This document shows positions 10,400 through 23,134 of a stretch of DNA of 64,000 nt, piece by piece. Position numbers and translations under genes: made by a program. Source of the DNA: Albugo candida (Eukaryota; Oomycota; Peronosporomycetes; Albuginales; Albuginaceae); contig CAJNAR010000154.1 of assembly GCA_905220665.1 (NCBI GenBank), positions 248,001 to 312,000 on the forward strand. The letters run 5' to 3'. The notes below the pieces were generated by a model. That model was not told the origin of the DNA, made no database searches, and saw only the letters and a program-made list of their open reading frames with translations. Each line of letters opens with the position of its first letter. The first letter of the stretch is position 1.

Positions 10400-13300
10400 T
10401 AACACTTTTGTTAAGTGCTCCAACTGCTCCGTAGCATAGCACTACCTTTAAAAATATCGGATACGAGCACGAAGTGTGCTATAAAAATCAGTGAAACAGC
10501 AGGTATAGTAGGTGTCGAAGTGCCGTGAGCGAAAAGTCTGCGGTTCCGGTCCGTACAAATCAAGTGAAGCGCAGCCACGATTAACGCAAACCAGAGGTCC
10601 TCCAGCACCACCCGACAGGATTTCAACGCATCACGAATTGCAACATTCCGTGCACACGCGCTGTGTGACCAACATGGTCGAACAGAAAAGCAATACGCTC
10701 ACGACGGAAGAAACTCCTCCCAAATTGGACGCGTCCTGTTGCAATCGAAAAACAAATGCTAGTAATTTTCCACGTCACCACAATGCTTTTGAGTGCACAG
10801 AATAATTTCTGAATGTGAGTTTTGTAAAAACCAAAAGCGTGCTCCAACTGGTAGGGAATAGAATGCTATTCGAAACTGGATATCGGAAGAAATTGGTAGC
10901 AAACGTCTGCGAAGACGTTTAGATAATTTGTAAAAACCTTCCACCCATGTTGACGTCCCGCTTCGATGAGGTGCGGGCACGTGAAGCAACAGTGGTTGCG
11001 GTTTATTCTGTGGCAGTGCGTTCCCAACGACGTGATAAAGTTGGTTCCGAGCGATCAGCGGAAAGAAACACTTCTTTTCCGAGAGTTGAATGCCAAGGTG
11101 AACTGGATACGCACGTGTCATTCCCCTTTCGGAACAGTTTAATACTCGAACTGGTTGAGCTCTCCGAAGAGTTTGCGTTGCTTCGACGTACAACCGGCGT
11201 AAAAACTTCGATTGATCGGACGGCTTCCCAACTTCACTTGTACTAGAAAGCAAATGAATTCGAGGGCAGAGGCGAAACAGTCCGTTCTCCCGCCAAACAA
11301 GTCACGCAAAGACCTATTGTGAAACGCTTGAGCGAATCGCATCCGAAGACTGCGTGCTGATTCCGGGGCCATTCCCAGACATCGTCGATGAGCAAAGACA
11401 CTTGTTGACCGTTTCCTCTTTTCAAATTGAAGCGGAGGGTCGATATGAAACCATAGGGGAGCATCCAACCGCGTGGTAGGTAAATCTCTCTTGCTGTGAT
11501 AGATCGTTGCTGGTAAGATACCACTCACTTTGGCGGAACCAAATACATGTCTGCTTCCACCATGGTGACGCTATATTCCAATGCACCATAGGTCTATGTC
11601 GATGCGGTGATATCGTGAGGATATCGAGTGATCAATACGGCCCAAAGTCGGGCATAATGCATCGTGTGATCTCCAATCCAGGAATTGTACAGTTGCTAGG
11701 TGAAGATATCCTGGAATTCAATAGAAATCATTGTTAAAACTGAAATCCTCGGGAGACGACACGTCCGCTATTTTCAAATTTGCGATATCCAATCCCATTG
11801 TACCGCAGAATTCATTCAGTCGTTCTACGACCGTGCTGTTAAAGGAGCGGACAAGAAGGATTCAACCAAGCTGCATAAGGTTTTTGTGTTGGATTTAAGT
11901 AATTTTTGTTGCTGTGTCGCACATGGGCGCAAAGGAAGTCAAGCTGAATTTTGTAGATCTCCCATGATACCACCCCAGTGATCTGTGTGAACTGAAGAGT
12001 GATATCAATAGGAGTCATAGAAACTTATCTAGTAGGCAGCAGAACTTCCTTCAAAGGTAAAAGATGACATGTTGAGTCCACTGGTCAAAAGAAATGGCAA
12101 GATGATTTCTCCATATTCTTCATGTGATGATCGAGCATGGAATCTTGATTATACTGGGACGAACTCCTGACACGTGCATGATAAGAGCGAAGAGCTTCCG
12201 CGTACATCTTTTTTTCTTGTTCTTGGTTGTTTGGCGATTAGCTGCTGCAGCTTCGTCAAAAGCAGCACGAGCATGTGTGACGTCCAAATCTTTTTGGCGA
12301 CGAATTTTCTTTCGAACTTGTTGTAGTAGTTTGTTTTATTTCCTTCTTCCAATTCTCCCAGTCAGTCCCAGGATGAGAGGAATACGAAGCTTTTCTAGGA
12401 TGCGATCAGCTCCTCCCCGATCGCTCCTTTGATTACGGAACAATCGACTAATGATAAAAGAAATTTCCAGTAACCACGACCTTGGAGCTGAGATTGATTT
12501 GCGAAATGCACCACATGAGTCAAATGATCACCCGTATGAGGGAGGAGAATGTAACTGGACTCTTTCTAAACTGACTGGATGAGAGACTCCTACAGCAGGA
12601 TGTAATTTAGTCAGTTTTTTCTTGGCTGGGGACCAGTAAAGATACGTGCTTCAGGATGATGCTGACGCTTAGCATCCAGAAAATCGAATGTGGAAAGCCA
12701 CTCCAAACACAAGAGTCCACTGGTCTCGTGCCTATATACACCACTGGAGCAATACAAGCTGAGACACAACGCTGTGTTCAGATCGCCACAACCGAAGTGA
12801 CTTGCGTTCTGGTCAAAAGAACCCGCTCGAAGCTGATCGAAAAATAGTTTTCGTTCCGCTGGATTCAACAGAGCATAAACGTTATGTATATATAAAAAAT
12901 CACTAAACGCACAACCAAATATTTGTCGGGTACGGAGACAGTGGTAAGAGCTTGTGCAGATTCCGATCCGGGAAAATCGTGACGAATGATTTTCATAACC
13001 TCGTTGACTCGTTCCCGAACAGGGTGAGAGTGAGGACTATTGAATCACTGACAAAAAGATGATGTGTGAATGTTGAGTGCAAGTGAAACCGAAAAGTCTC
13101 CAGGTGTTGACTGCCGCAGAAATGATTTTCTCCGACACAAGAGATGGCGTGTTTCGAAAGTATGTGTTCTATAAAACGATGATCATTGTGTTTGATGCCG
13201 TTCGTGTTGACAAATAGAATGGTCCTATTGTTCCATGAGGACTGATTGAACGATCTGCTCATAACAGTCAAAAGAGAGTGCTACAGGTATAATAGTCGGT

Positions 13301-15700
13301 ACGCCATCAACCAGCTGAAGCTGCAGTATAGCTGCACCTTCGGGATAACAGTTGGTGGATAATTGGAGAACTTCCAAGTCATCCACTAATACACTGTCAT
13401 ATTGCGCGTCGAAACACTCGCCTAGTAAAAAGGAGCCAAGTGGAGACGGCAAGAGCTGTAACAACACGTTTGTGTGAAGGAGACGATAGTGGTGGGCTGG
13501 GAGCCAGATCCCAGGCTGACCAGTAATGTACTAAATCCATTGATCACTGTGGTAGATCGCCGGTGCTTTGCACATCAACATCAGCTCAAAAAATGCAAGC
13601 GCTTTTGTCTCTCGACTGAATTATTTAACTGCGGGTGAAGCTTTTTACCAGTGTGCTACCGATGCGAAGTCTTGGCGCTTCACTAAACCTTTTCTGCCTA
13701 GCTGTTTAGACCATCTCTTGACGAACGTGGTCTCCGAAGGGGGTTCTAGAGCTGCAAGAACACGATCAATAGTGCGAACGTGCACCAATTAGGACAAATG
13801 ATGATCGTTATCCCGCATTCGTCGGTTCAGCACTCAATAAAAAGCTATCGGATGGGTCAGTGCGAATTGAACCAATCCATCGCCGTTGCAGGTGAAGCTA
13901 ACATGCTTCTCACCTATCGGTACCTGAATATCCTCTATTACGATTCTGTCCACTTTAGTAAGGGCCATTGACGTTTTCACATCGCCAACAAGAGTATCCA
14001 CCACTTCACTGACACGCTCTGGACGAATACCTTTCGCGATGCGCATGTGGTTTCTCTTGGAAAAATGGGCGGCTTCTTTGGAATAAGCGAAATCTTTGCT
14101 GTCCACTACTTTCGAAGGAGCGATATGGTAGCGTCTACCAAAATCCAAACTCCGCGTAACATCGATTTTCGAGTACTCGACGTCGACTGAACCGAGGACG
14201 ACAAAGTAGTTCCTGGTGCATAACCTCTCGAGAGTTTTGAACGATCTTTACTTACGAGACTGGTAAAGCTGTCAAGCGAGCGATTACGGTTATTGCTAGG
14301 ACGGGGTGGTGTCCAGGTATCGTTAGTAACTTTCGACTCCGGGGTGAGAATTGATGGCTTTGTAGTGTTCGCGCTCGGAGAAGAGTCCTCCTTCTTTGCA
14401 AGAGGTGATTTGTACTCCGTGGAAGCCTTCGGTGGCTGCTTAGTATCCTCAAAAACGCTTTTTAGACGAGAAGAATCTTTTTCATCTGGCGAAAAAGCTC
14501 GTTTATTACCTAAAGAAGACTTGTCGGGGTTGAGAACTGTGATTTTTGGGCGTTCTGAGTGACTTCCAGTTGCTGAAAACTGGTTTAGTTTTTGGTGGCT
14601 GAGGCGGTTTAGGAGTTTTCACCGGTAGCAGTAAGCAGTGTGGACTGCGCTGACCCATTTTTAACCGCTCAAGAGAAGATCAAGCTCTTTTTCCACGAGC
14701 AAGATAGTATCTAACTTCGATACTGATATGCTCGCAAACTGTGTCCGATACGACAAGCGGTACAGGGCACGATGTGGGTTGAAAATATACTCTCCAGGTG
14801 GACATAGCTTTGCACTGTGAAGCCACTGGTTCACGATAATGAGCAGAGAGGATGTCGCATCCTAACGAATACAACGCTGATGCGATGCTCGATGGACACA
14901 TTTCTGATCCAATGCCGACAATGTCCAGGAAATAACGAGACCCGAGAATATCGTATCTCGGAATAAATACTGGTTACCCAGTATTGTAACTTTTTCGTGT
15001 GCCAACTTCTGACACACTTCTTCACTTGTGACCAAAAAGCCGCAAATATTCCTTTAACTTTTCCAAATGGCCAATTTTCTTGTCTTGAAGAAGTCTTTTA
15101 AGGATCGCATTGCCGCGATCCTGAGCAAAAGAACGTAGCATTTGAGCCGGTGGTGTCCAAACCAGAGCTTGACCCGTTTCAAGGACGATTGCGTACTTGG
15201 ACACGGGTATTGAAAACGGTTTCGCTGTTTGCAAGCTAGCATACAACCTTCCAACTCGGTCATCCGCCCTCAAAGAGTTGGTCGATAGCACGAAGATCCG
15301 CCACCAACGGTTGCAGCATTTCGACCTTGAATTGGGCCGTTGTTCAAGCTTTATCTTTTCAGCTCTTCGTGACCTTTCAAGATATCGGCAAGACATGGCC
15401 GATTACCGGTTCCCGTTACAGGCTCACCCGGGTTTAGAGTTGCTGACGGCAACGCATCACCCACCTCATTGGTACCGTTTGATTGGTAGAAATTGAATTG
15501 GGAGAAGGGCGCGTCGCAATCTTCTCTGATTGGCCAATAACCCCAGCAGACGTTGCAGAGGCCGACGGTATAGGTGTCCCCGTGGATGTACGTTCCGTCG
15601 GCAAGTTGCCCGTAACGGACAGGTTACATGTAGAGGTACTACCCACATCAGGCGATGTAACAATAAGTAAGCTGGAGATGTCGACAGTATTCATCGTCTT
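10400..15700 (-). mobile_element. Degenerate LINE (non-LTR) retrotransposon
   Basis: Minus-strand element of about 5.3 kb, read from 15.7 to 10.4 kb, with many frameshifts and stops. Likely ORF1 material lies at 15694-13800 (Ser/Thr/Pro-rich start near 15694; basic stretches around 14450). An endonuclease/exonuclease/phosphatase-type domain follows: TILFVNTNGIKHNDHRF and CVGENHF near 13230-13120, then FGCGDLNTAL and HHPEARIFTGPQP at 12780-12615. A basic linker follows at 12430-12100. The C-terminal zf-RVT-like region (SLPVGARFWFLQN, 10860) and the closing RNRRLFAHGTSTPTIP segment (10545) come last. The reverse transcriptase core (YADD block) is not visible between 12.1 and 11.5 kb, so an internal deletion is likely. 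Confidence 0.68.
12611..13271 (-). pseudogene. LINE ORF2 endonuclease (APE-type) remnant
   Basis: Two open pieces separated by frame breaks. The N-terminal piece (13271-12993) has the Asn-rich strand NTNGIKHND and GENHF, which corresponds to the catalytic QET/E region. The C-terminal piece (12868-12611) has GDLNTAL (the GDFN motif), then CLEWLSTFDFLDAKRQHHPEA and FTGPQP, the usual L.DaWR.~hP.a..FT pattern at the end of this domain. These motifs are the basis for calling the whole locus a LINE. Confidence 0.62.
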
Positions 15701-15751
15701 CGTCTCCGTGTGTAGGGTACAAGTGCGCTGTAGCCAGCAGATTCAGAAGTG

Positions 15752-16093
15752 AGACACAACTTAGTCAGTAGAAACTCGTGTTTTTCTGCACTTTTATCGA
15801 ATCCTTCCTTACAGCTAGGATAGAGACCTCAAAGGGCGAAACATGGACGTTATTCCGTAGCATCGGTGAATTGATGTAATTGCTTCAGTAGATACAAGAT
15901 GATCACTCAATGAAGAGAGACGTTTTCGAACGTGAGAAATGTTTATTTTGTAGCCTTAGCTCTAGGATTGTAAACCTTTGCTCGAAAAAGATAAAAAACC
16001 GCTCAATCAAGTGCTAATCCACCTGCTGCAGAGCCTTCTTTGTTCTAATAGCCTTGGCGATATTTTTTATTAAAGGATCAAACACAATGCTTT
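15752..16093. other. Spacer between the LINE and CCG gene A
   Basis: AT-rich sequence with no ORF or repeat recognised. It holds the 3' flank of CCG gene A. Confidence 0.4.
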
Positions 16094-18238
16094 TTATTGA
16101 TTTATCGACGTATGCAATTGATAAATCTCTTTCCTTGTTGAAAAAACGAGTTGAAGTTCAGCATTACTCCAGGGGCGCATACCTTGGCGAATAGTGAGCT
16201 CTTTCCCTGCCTTCTGATACCATAGGTTTATGCAGCGGTGTTTCGTGATGCAACGCTGAAGTATTTGAGTATGACTTTGTGTCATCCACAAGTTCCCAAA
16301 CGGTCGTTCACAGGAGCGTAAAAATAGAATACTTCTGTCCGAAGTATTATGCACGCTACGCAACTTTCGGTATGGATAGCTTCGAATGTGACCATCAGAA
16401 TCGCCCGATTATCAAAATTACCTCGAGTATATCGAGCTGGAGGCCATAGCCGAGACGTCAGAGAATTGAACGGAATCATTTGATCCGTATTCTTCACAAC
16501 ACTTTGCTTCATTTCTCCCCAATATTGCTCATGTTCCGAGCAGATCATTTCGGAAAGAAGACGAAGACTACTGCATCGGTTTTTGATAACACACTTATTT
16601 AGTATATGATTTACCGCCCCCCAAGTGTTCCGTTCGTTGTGAGTCCACCATAAATGTGGGTTGCTCTCGAATGTCCTCACTGCTCCACTCGTAACCGCGT
16701 GAAAGAACGTCTTAACGCAGTCGCCACAATTTTTGAAGTTGGACATTTTGTGTAGAATGAACAAACAGGGTTTCTTCTCTGGAAACACTTTCTCAACCAT
16801 CGATAATTCGTGATACACAATGGGGTTGGTCTTGTGCTGGTTGCGATAATCATCACAGACTACGTGTTTCTTAACGCCGGAGTGTATGTAATGAGGGCAG
16901 TGGATTTTGGTGCAGCCCGTTAAAATATGGTCATTTATCACGTTAGAGTCGAACAGGATTATAAACTTTGTCACAGATAGACTAGTCACGAGGAAAAAGG
17001 CATTCTTGCCAGCCACCTTTTCGATTATACATTTCAGAAGTTCAGTGCGTTTGGACTGTGATGGGGCTAAAAATCCACAGGACCATAGTTTAGTAATTAG
17101 AAACTCTTCCAAAAGCAATATTCCCTGACTTTTCTGCGAAGGATTCTTGTTAGCCGAGCTTTTCTTTTCCGCTAGACTTTTGACTTCATGCAGTGACATG
17201 AGCAATCCCAACTTGAACTTTGATTCGGATGAGATCATGCCACGAATATCGAACTTCATTTGATTCATGCGATTTGCTGTTGGACTAGCTTCTTTGCCGT
17301 AATCCTTAGCAAATTTTACAGCTTCATGAGACATTCTTTTGTCGTTTGGAAAAATGCCGTCAAGGTTCTTACAAGCGGCTGCAGATAAAGATTCCATCAC
17401 TCCACAAATCGCTTCATTGCAATTCCGCTTTATGATATCCTGGCTGTAATCCGTTGAGAAGACATATATCGTGCGAAATCTCAACCCCGTAGTTTTCACA
17501 ATGTATGAGCGAACTGCGAACATGAACTATGGAGTGCCAAGCATTTTTCGCATTGGGAGGTAGCTTTTTCAGGATGAAAGTAGCAGGTTGTAATTCTTGG
17601 AAAAAGCGTCTTATCTTCTCCTCCTTCTTTTTCTGTGCCACTCATTTTGATCCATGGCTTTTTGTCAGACACGTACTTTGGGCGCAAAAGTTCCGGAATT
17701 TTTACAAGTAGGCTTTCCTCGCTTCGACAACCGTTTGTTATTGGATGTACAAATTGAATTTCATCGAAAAAAAAACTGTCGTATCGTCTACTATAGTCGA
17801 AATAAAATTTTTTTACTTCCTCTGTTTTGTCGTACGGTGAGTGTATCAAAGCACCATTTACTTCGAATGCAAATTGCGAGACGATATTTTCGAGAGCCGA
17901 GATTTGTGGTAAGGGCATTGAATAGGACGTAAGCATTTTGATCTTACTTTGGAGAGTACAGAGCCATCGGGAATTGCACCGTATAATGAGAGAGTCAAGT
18001 GCGTGATAGGACCTTTAATAAGATAGGTAAGTGTTGGTGCTTCATCCGCCACTAAAAGAATTCGTTCGACACCAACCATCTGAAGTAGACATGAATGACA
18101 GCTCTTCGTGTACATGTTAGTCACGTGAAGAAGTCCAACTACTGAAAAATCTCTCTCTAAATATCCTATATGTTCTCTTTTTGCTTTTAAAGGAAGGAAT
18201 GCATGCAAAAATATACAAAATGAGCATTGTAAATGCAT
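16094..18238 (-). pseudogene. CCG-family secreted effector-like gene, copy A (frameshifted)
   Basis: Family of large secreted proteins also seen at 23.1-25.2, 34.6-36.7 and 59.9-62.1 kb. The ATG at 18238 starts a hydrophobic leader (MHLQCSFCIFLHAFLPLKA), followed by CHSCLLQMVG, a CX2CX5G motif, then VERILLV and TYLIKGPI. The frame shifts near 17940. The next piece (17936-17496) ends in QCEKCLALHS, a second CxxC module. A shift near 17515 leads into the 413-codon piece (17523-16282) with SLSAAACKNLDGIFPNDKR, CGDCVKTFF, WGAVNH, SRLWPPARY and CVACIILRTEVF. A last shift near 16310 leads to the tail with LWMTQSHTQ and MRPWS (to 16094). CCG proteins are candidate host-targeted effectors in Albugo; the role of this long subtype is unknown. 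Three single-base shifts argue for a pseudogene unless they are assembly errors. Confidence 0.75.
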
Positions 18239-18239
18239 A

Positions 18240-20335
18240 TCTCCCCAAAACGTGTGTTGTTAGTTAGCCAGCTTAATTAATTGGCTATATTCGTTCCAAA
18301 TTCTATCCAATCAATATTAAGATCCATAGTGCACAAACGGTTGGCGGAAAAGAGTCAAAACTACTGAGGAAGGCAGAAATTGTCGGAATGGGATAGCAAA
18401 AGCGAAAGCGTAGCTTGTTTCCGATTGCCTGTATTGTAAAGAAATGATATAGCCGGTAAGAAAAAAATGAATTGTCGTGTACATTGTATTTTATTTCGGT
18501 AGCGGCACTCTTTCGTGCGGAAGAGCACGCTACATTTTGAGCTACGAACAAAAACAAATTACTCGGAATCGCCCAGTACTGGAGCTGTATTCATAATTGA
18601 AGTATGGCATTCGTAAGAAATCCATCCGCAATTCGTTCCATAGTCACACCAAGTGAGCACTGAAAAATAGAGAAGTACATTGAGTCCCATTTTAATTCAA
18701 GATTGTCAGCTCACGAGTAATGTATAACGAGTTTTAAAATGAATACATCTAATTCAAGTGTGCGTTTTTATTATTTAATATATCGAATGACATCGTGAAC
18801 CGATGTGTAAAGGTCGATGCTGATCCGATTGTGAGCCGCTAAGATTTTGTACAACAGGAAAGCTTTGATGAGTAGGTGTTAGAAATTGTTTCAGGACGGT
18901 AGAATTATATAGTCAAGATTTCTACTGTGAAAACTTGCAAAGCTACACACCGTTTCCTGAACATCAGTGTGAAGTTTTCGTTCTGCAATGTCCGTCGACA
19001 TATTTTTGCTTAGGTTAGAACAAAGGATTCAACCACGAATTTGAATGTAGTTTCTGAAAGCAACTTCCTTCCGCGTGTTTGCAAGAACTTGCAAAAGTAA
19101 TCATTCAAAGAAGTCTCCAAAACCTTTTTCTCTATCAAGGGATTTACATGTTCTAAGCAGGTTCACCATATCGTCAGATTCTAATGCCGCTTTGGAGGAG
19201 CAAAAATTGTACAGAAGGGATTAAGCGCTCCTAGATTATAAGAATTCAACTAACTCTGAAATTAAATATGGTTTGTTTCCCATCTCGGTGACAAATGCCG
19301 TATTTAAACTTTCCATTGTGGTTCCTCCCAGAGGAAGGCTTTCTCATTCTTTATGTCCAAATCATACGATTATCATATCCATATATTATATTTACCCGTG
19401 ACTAAACACACTTTAGCCACATCCCATGGGAATTGGAAAAACCTGTACTGCTATGCAAAAGATTGTTCTTCCAAATTAAGTTTGAGAAATGGAGTCGAAC
19501 ATCAACATAGGAACAGTCAGAGACGTTGCAGTCGATTTAATTCTGGATGTAGGTATCAATCACTGGTTAACGCGTTATTGCGTTGCTCTTTTCTTGCAAC
19601 TACCAAGTAGTTAGATTGCCAGTATCCAATTATTTCCAGCCAAGATGTTGCTTTATAACCTGCGCGTGTTTTCATGGTTGCACGGAAATTTTCTTAACGT
19701 GTACGGCAGTACAGACGACGAACACGAAAAAAAAGGGTTAAACAAACATGCAGTCATATCCAATTGGATCAGATACCCCTGATCAATACAGACGGAAACT
19801 AACCCATTTAAAGATGTGACGCAATCAAAATATTAGGAAATGTCGATGTAGCAATATGAGGAAACGATAGAGTATATTAAGGGATGAAATTCTCGATAGA
19901 AGCACTCGTTCAGCAGAACATCTTTTCGGTAGGTGTATCGCACGATAGTAGAATTGACACGTACACGCTCATTCTGGACGCACACAGTAAAAGTCGTGAA
20001 TGGGCACTCCAACAATTCAGAGGGTTGATAGTCTCGGTGCAACGACGCTACCAAAAATTGACTGACCCATCATTCATTGCGCGTGCGCTGTTTATTTTGA
20101 AATCGCTATTCCTAGGTTATCAAGACATAAGAAACATACACTTTCAATATCTTCCTAAACAGTATTGATGTCCCTCTTCATCTCTTATTGTATATAGTGG
20201 ATCCGATCTCAAATTTTGTATCTTGCTCATTAAGCAGGAGAAATAGTTAGATACTGTCTGCCTACAACTACTGGAGTGGAATCCAAGGTGATGGCAGAGA
20301 AGTAACGGCATAAGAGCAGCCTGTGAACATAGAGG
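18240..20335. other. No recognisable gene
   Basis: It contains the 5' flank of CCG gene A and only short ORFs. The ORF at 19884-20168 (94 codons, starts MKFSIEALVQQN) is uninterrupted but has no recognisable motif or signal peptide. An 85-codon ORF at 19353-19610 likewise shows nothing. Confidence 0.4.
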
Positions 20336-20795
20336 ACTTATCATGGTACACACAGGAACTGTAAATCTTAAAAATGTCTCCGTTTAAAAAATAAATGTAT
20401 AAAATTTTACCTAAAATTATCGAGCCAACGTTGATATGAATCATCAACTCGATGAAAATTGCGATCATGTCCTACCATCTCACAGCTTGCGTTACGTTAT
20501 CATTCTATTTTGATAATTCATATCGATGGCAGAAATAGCACACTGAGAAATGTTTCATAATACAAAAGAGGGGTACAGCTACGCTTACTTACGAAACGTA
20601 AAAGCGTTCATATATATAGCGGGTAGACTTGCCTTGTTATAAAAACGTCTTTTATAATGGAGTGTATCAATTATGGTGTGGGACCATGATATGCTTTTCA
20701 GAAAGTCTCCGAAGAGATTATTTTTGCATCCTCATGTGATGACGAAAAAACTTGTATGATGCAAATCGATGCTTTGATTGACAAGTAAGGCTTAT
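20336..20795 (+). repeat. Dispersed repeat shared with 30542-31015 (copy 1)
   Basis: About 460 bp align in the same orientation with 30542-31015, with many substitutions and small gaps. Shared landmarks are acttatcatggtac, ttttgataattcatat, atagcacactgagaaa, tatatatagcgg and gatgctttgattgacaagta. The other copy starts right after the stop of a gypsy pol, so this may be a solo LTR or 3' fragment of that element. Confidence 0.6.
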
Positions 20796-23130
20796 TACGT
20801 CAGATTAATAGACATAAGGAATGTACCATGCCCTATCAATACTACAAGCATCTAGCCTACCACATTGGAGTAGGTTTCAAGATAAGCTATTTTGGTCACA
20901 TGTACTATGAAATGAAAAATTGTGCTGATAACCAAAAATCTCATTACAGACGACAATTCGAAATGATATGGACGTGCTTACAAGATAGGAGCGACAAAGC
21001 TCGGATGTGCACAGATATCAAGATTTTATCATTAATTTTCCTATGCGTACGTTCATGCTTATGCTGCTTCCGAGTATTATTTTAATGATGTGAAGTTGAA
21101 CGCGACAAAAACAAAGTTTTGCTGCTTCTCGCTATGATTCCGTATAATAAAAGACCATAAAGGCATGTGTTTCATGCAGTATCTAAGCGCGGTGAAGAAT
21201 TTATCGAAAAACCATGACCAGCATGGTAATGAAGAAATCTTGCATCCAATATTTTCTATGGCAGAAAGAGCTTCGAACGTAAACTCTATCTACAATCACC
21301 ATCCAGCCTTCATAATTGAGACATTAAGGCAAGAATTGGGTACACAAAACTTTTTTTTGTATATCATCTTACTTGTTTCCTGCAGAAATAAACAAAAGAC
21401 TCCTCCTTGACAATTTCCTTTTATTTACACTACAAAATTAGCCGCTAAATTCATGAGCGTTTGAACATTGTGTTTTTCTATGATCTTCGCTAATCATACT
21501 TAAAACTTCCAGCTTCCTTGTTGCAAATATTCTTCAACTTAGTATGAGTTCTGGTGGCTGCGACGTTAGCTTGAAGACTTATTGAGTTTGTAGTATGATC
21601 TAATTTGAATTTGCTTCACTGTAGCTCTTTGAGTTGTATCCTACAATTTGTAGTTTAGCATCCGAAAAAGGTCTCTTGGAGGAGATCTGATGCAACGTGC
21701 TTGTTTTCCTTTCAAACGACCCTCTTCTTCTATGGACTTCGATTCTGCAACGCGCCCTCATTTGTATTTTTCCATCATCTAATCTTTTCCAGCGAAGTAT
21801 AGTCATGCGTTGAGCAGAAAATTTCAATTTCTCAAATTGAATTATCCGTCAAAATTGACCTAATCACAGGCATTTCTAATTTTTATAAGTTCTTATCGAC
21901 CCATACGCAAAGCACTTCAACAAGAAACACAATCGGAAAAAAACATGAATTTTTTTTCTGCAAGTTTATTGCGATGCTTTAAGGACCACGATCAACATCA
22001 TCGACACCGTATTTTAATGCATCTTGGTCACCCAGTGTTCATCTGAGCGGCTCTAATACGCTATTAGGCAAATATCAGTGAACACAGTAAGTTTCTACAG
22101 GAATCTATAACTTACTGGATCCGTCTTCTATCCTTTCATATCGTGTCTTCCTGTTTCTCTTCAAATTTCGAGCATTGCCGATATTAAATTGAATGAGTTT
22201 AAAGTACCAATTGTACATACGTGGATTTCAGGGAGGTTCTGTGAGATGGCTAGGGAAAACTTTATTGAAAATAGGGATTGTAAAGAAGGTATGAAGAAGC
22301 GCATAAAACGATGGAACAAAAAGCACAGATGCAACCCGAAATTTTTTGATTGCTTGCGAGAATAACATTAAAAGGCTCTCCCAAAAACATGAAACCCGCT
22401 AAAGCTTTGACGTGGAGATTATAAAGTGGCATTCCATGCAAGCCAAATTCTTAACCAAAATTTATGATGAATTAGATATTAAAAGTATATGCAATAGCGT
22501 TCCTTTGTAAGCTAAACTTTCTCAATATAGTTCGAAAAACCTCTATTATTTCGCAGTGCAGTTGGATCACGTTTTTCGCCAATATTCTCTGACAATCGTT
22601 AAGGAGCTCTGAGCATTCATTTTCACGCCAGATTTCTTCAGCATACGATATGTGTTTCATACATTTTAATCCTCTTTGATTACCTCAAACTTCTTAGCTC
22701 TGGTGTCATGCGTTTCTGGCGAAGTTGATAGCGTTGTTTCTTACAATAATAGGCTGCTGACAAGAATAGAGTAACGAATCAAAATTATGTCCATATTTTG
22801 GTAATGCAATGGGACCGTAGTGTACGATAATTACTGAAGCCGGTTAATGTCAAATCGTATTGCTACAAGGTTTTTAACAGAGGACTTGTTTATGGAATGA
22901 AGGGGGAAGGATTCTCTGTAATTCCTGGCATAATAGCTCATTTAGACTTTGCAATTGGCATATTGCGTACAGGTTTGCCCACACTTGATCCAATGGTTAC
23001 CCGGAAACACTTCTTGTTGCTCGACATAAAGTATCTTTTCGTGCTTTGAGGAACCTCACGCTATTGAATCCTATAAGTCTGAACAAAAACTCCTGGTGAA
23101 GCGTTCTCTCTTTTATTTTCGTATAAATAT
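20796..23130. other. No recognisable gene
   Basis: Short ORFs at 20828-21085, 21165-21410 and 21600-21827 carry no recognisable domain. AT-rich throughout. It includes the 3' flank of CCG gene B. Confidence 0.4.
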
Positions 23131-23134
23131 TGAG

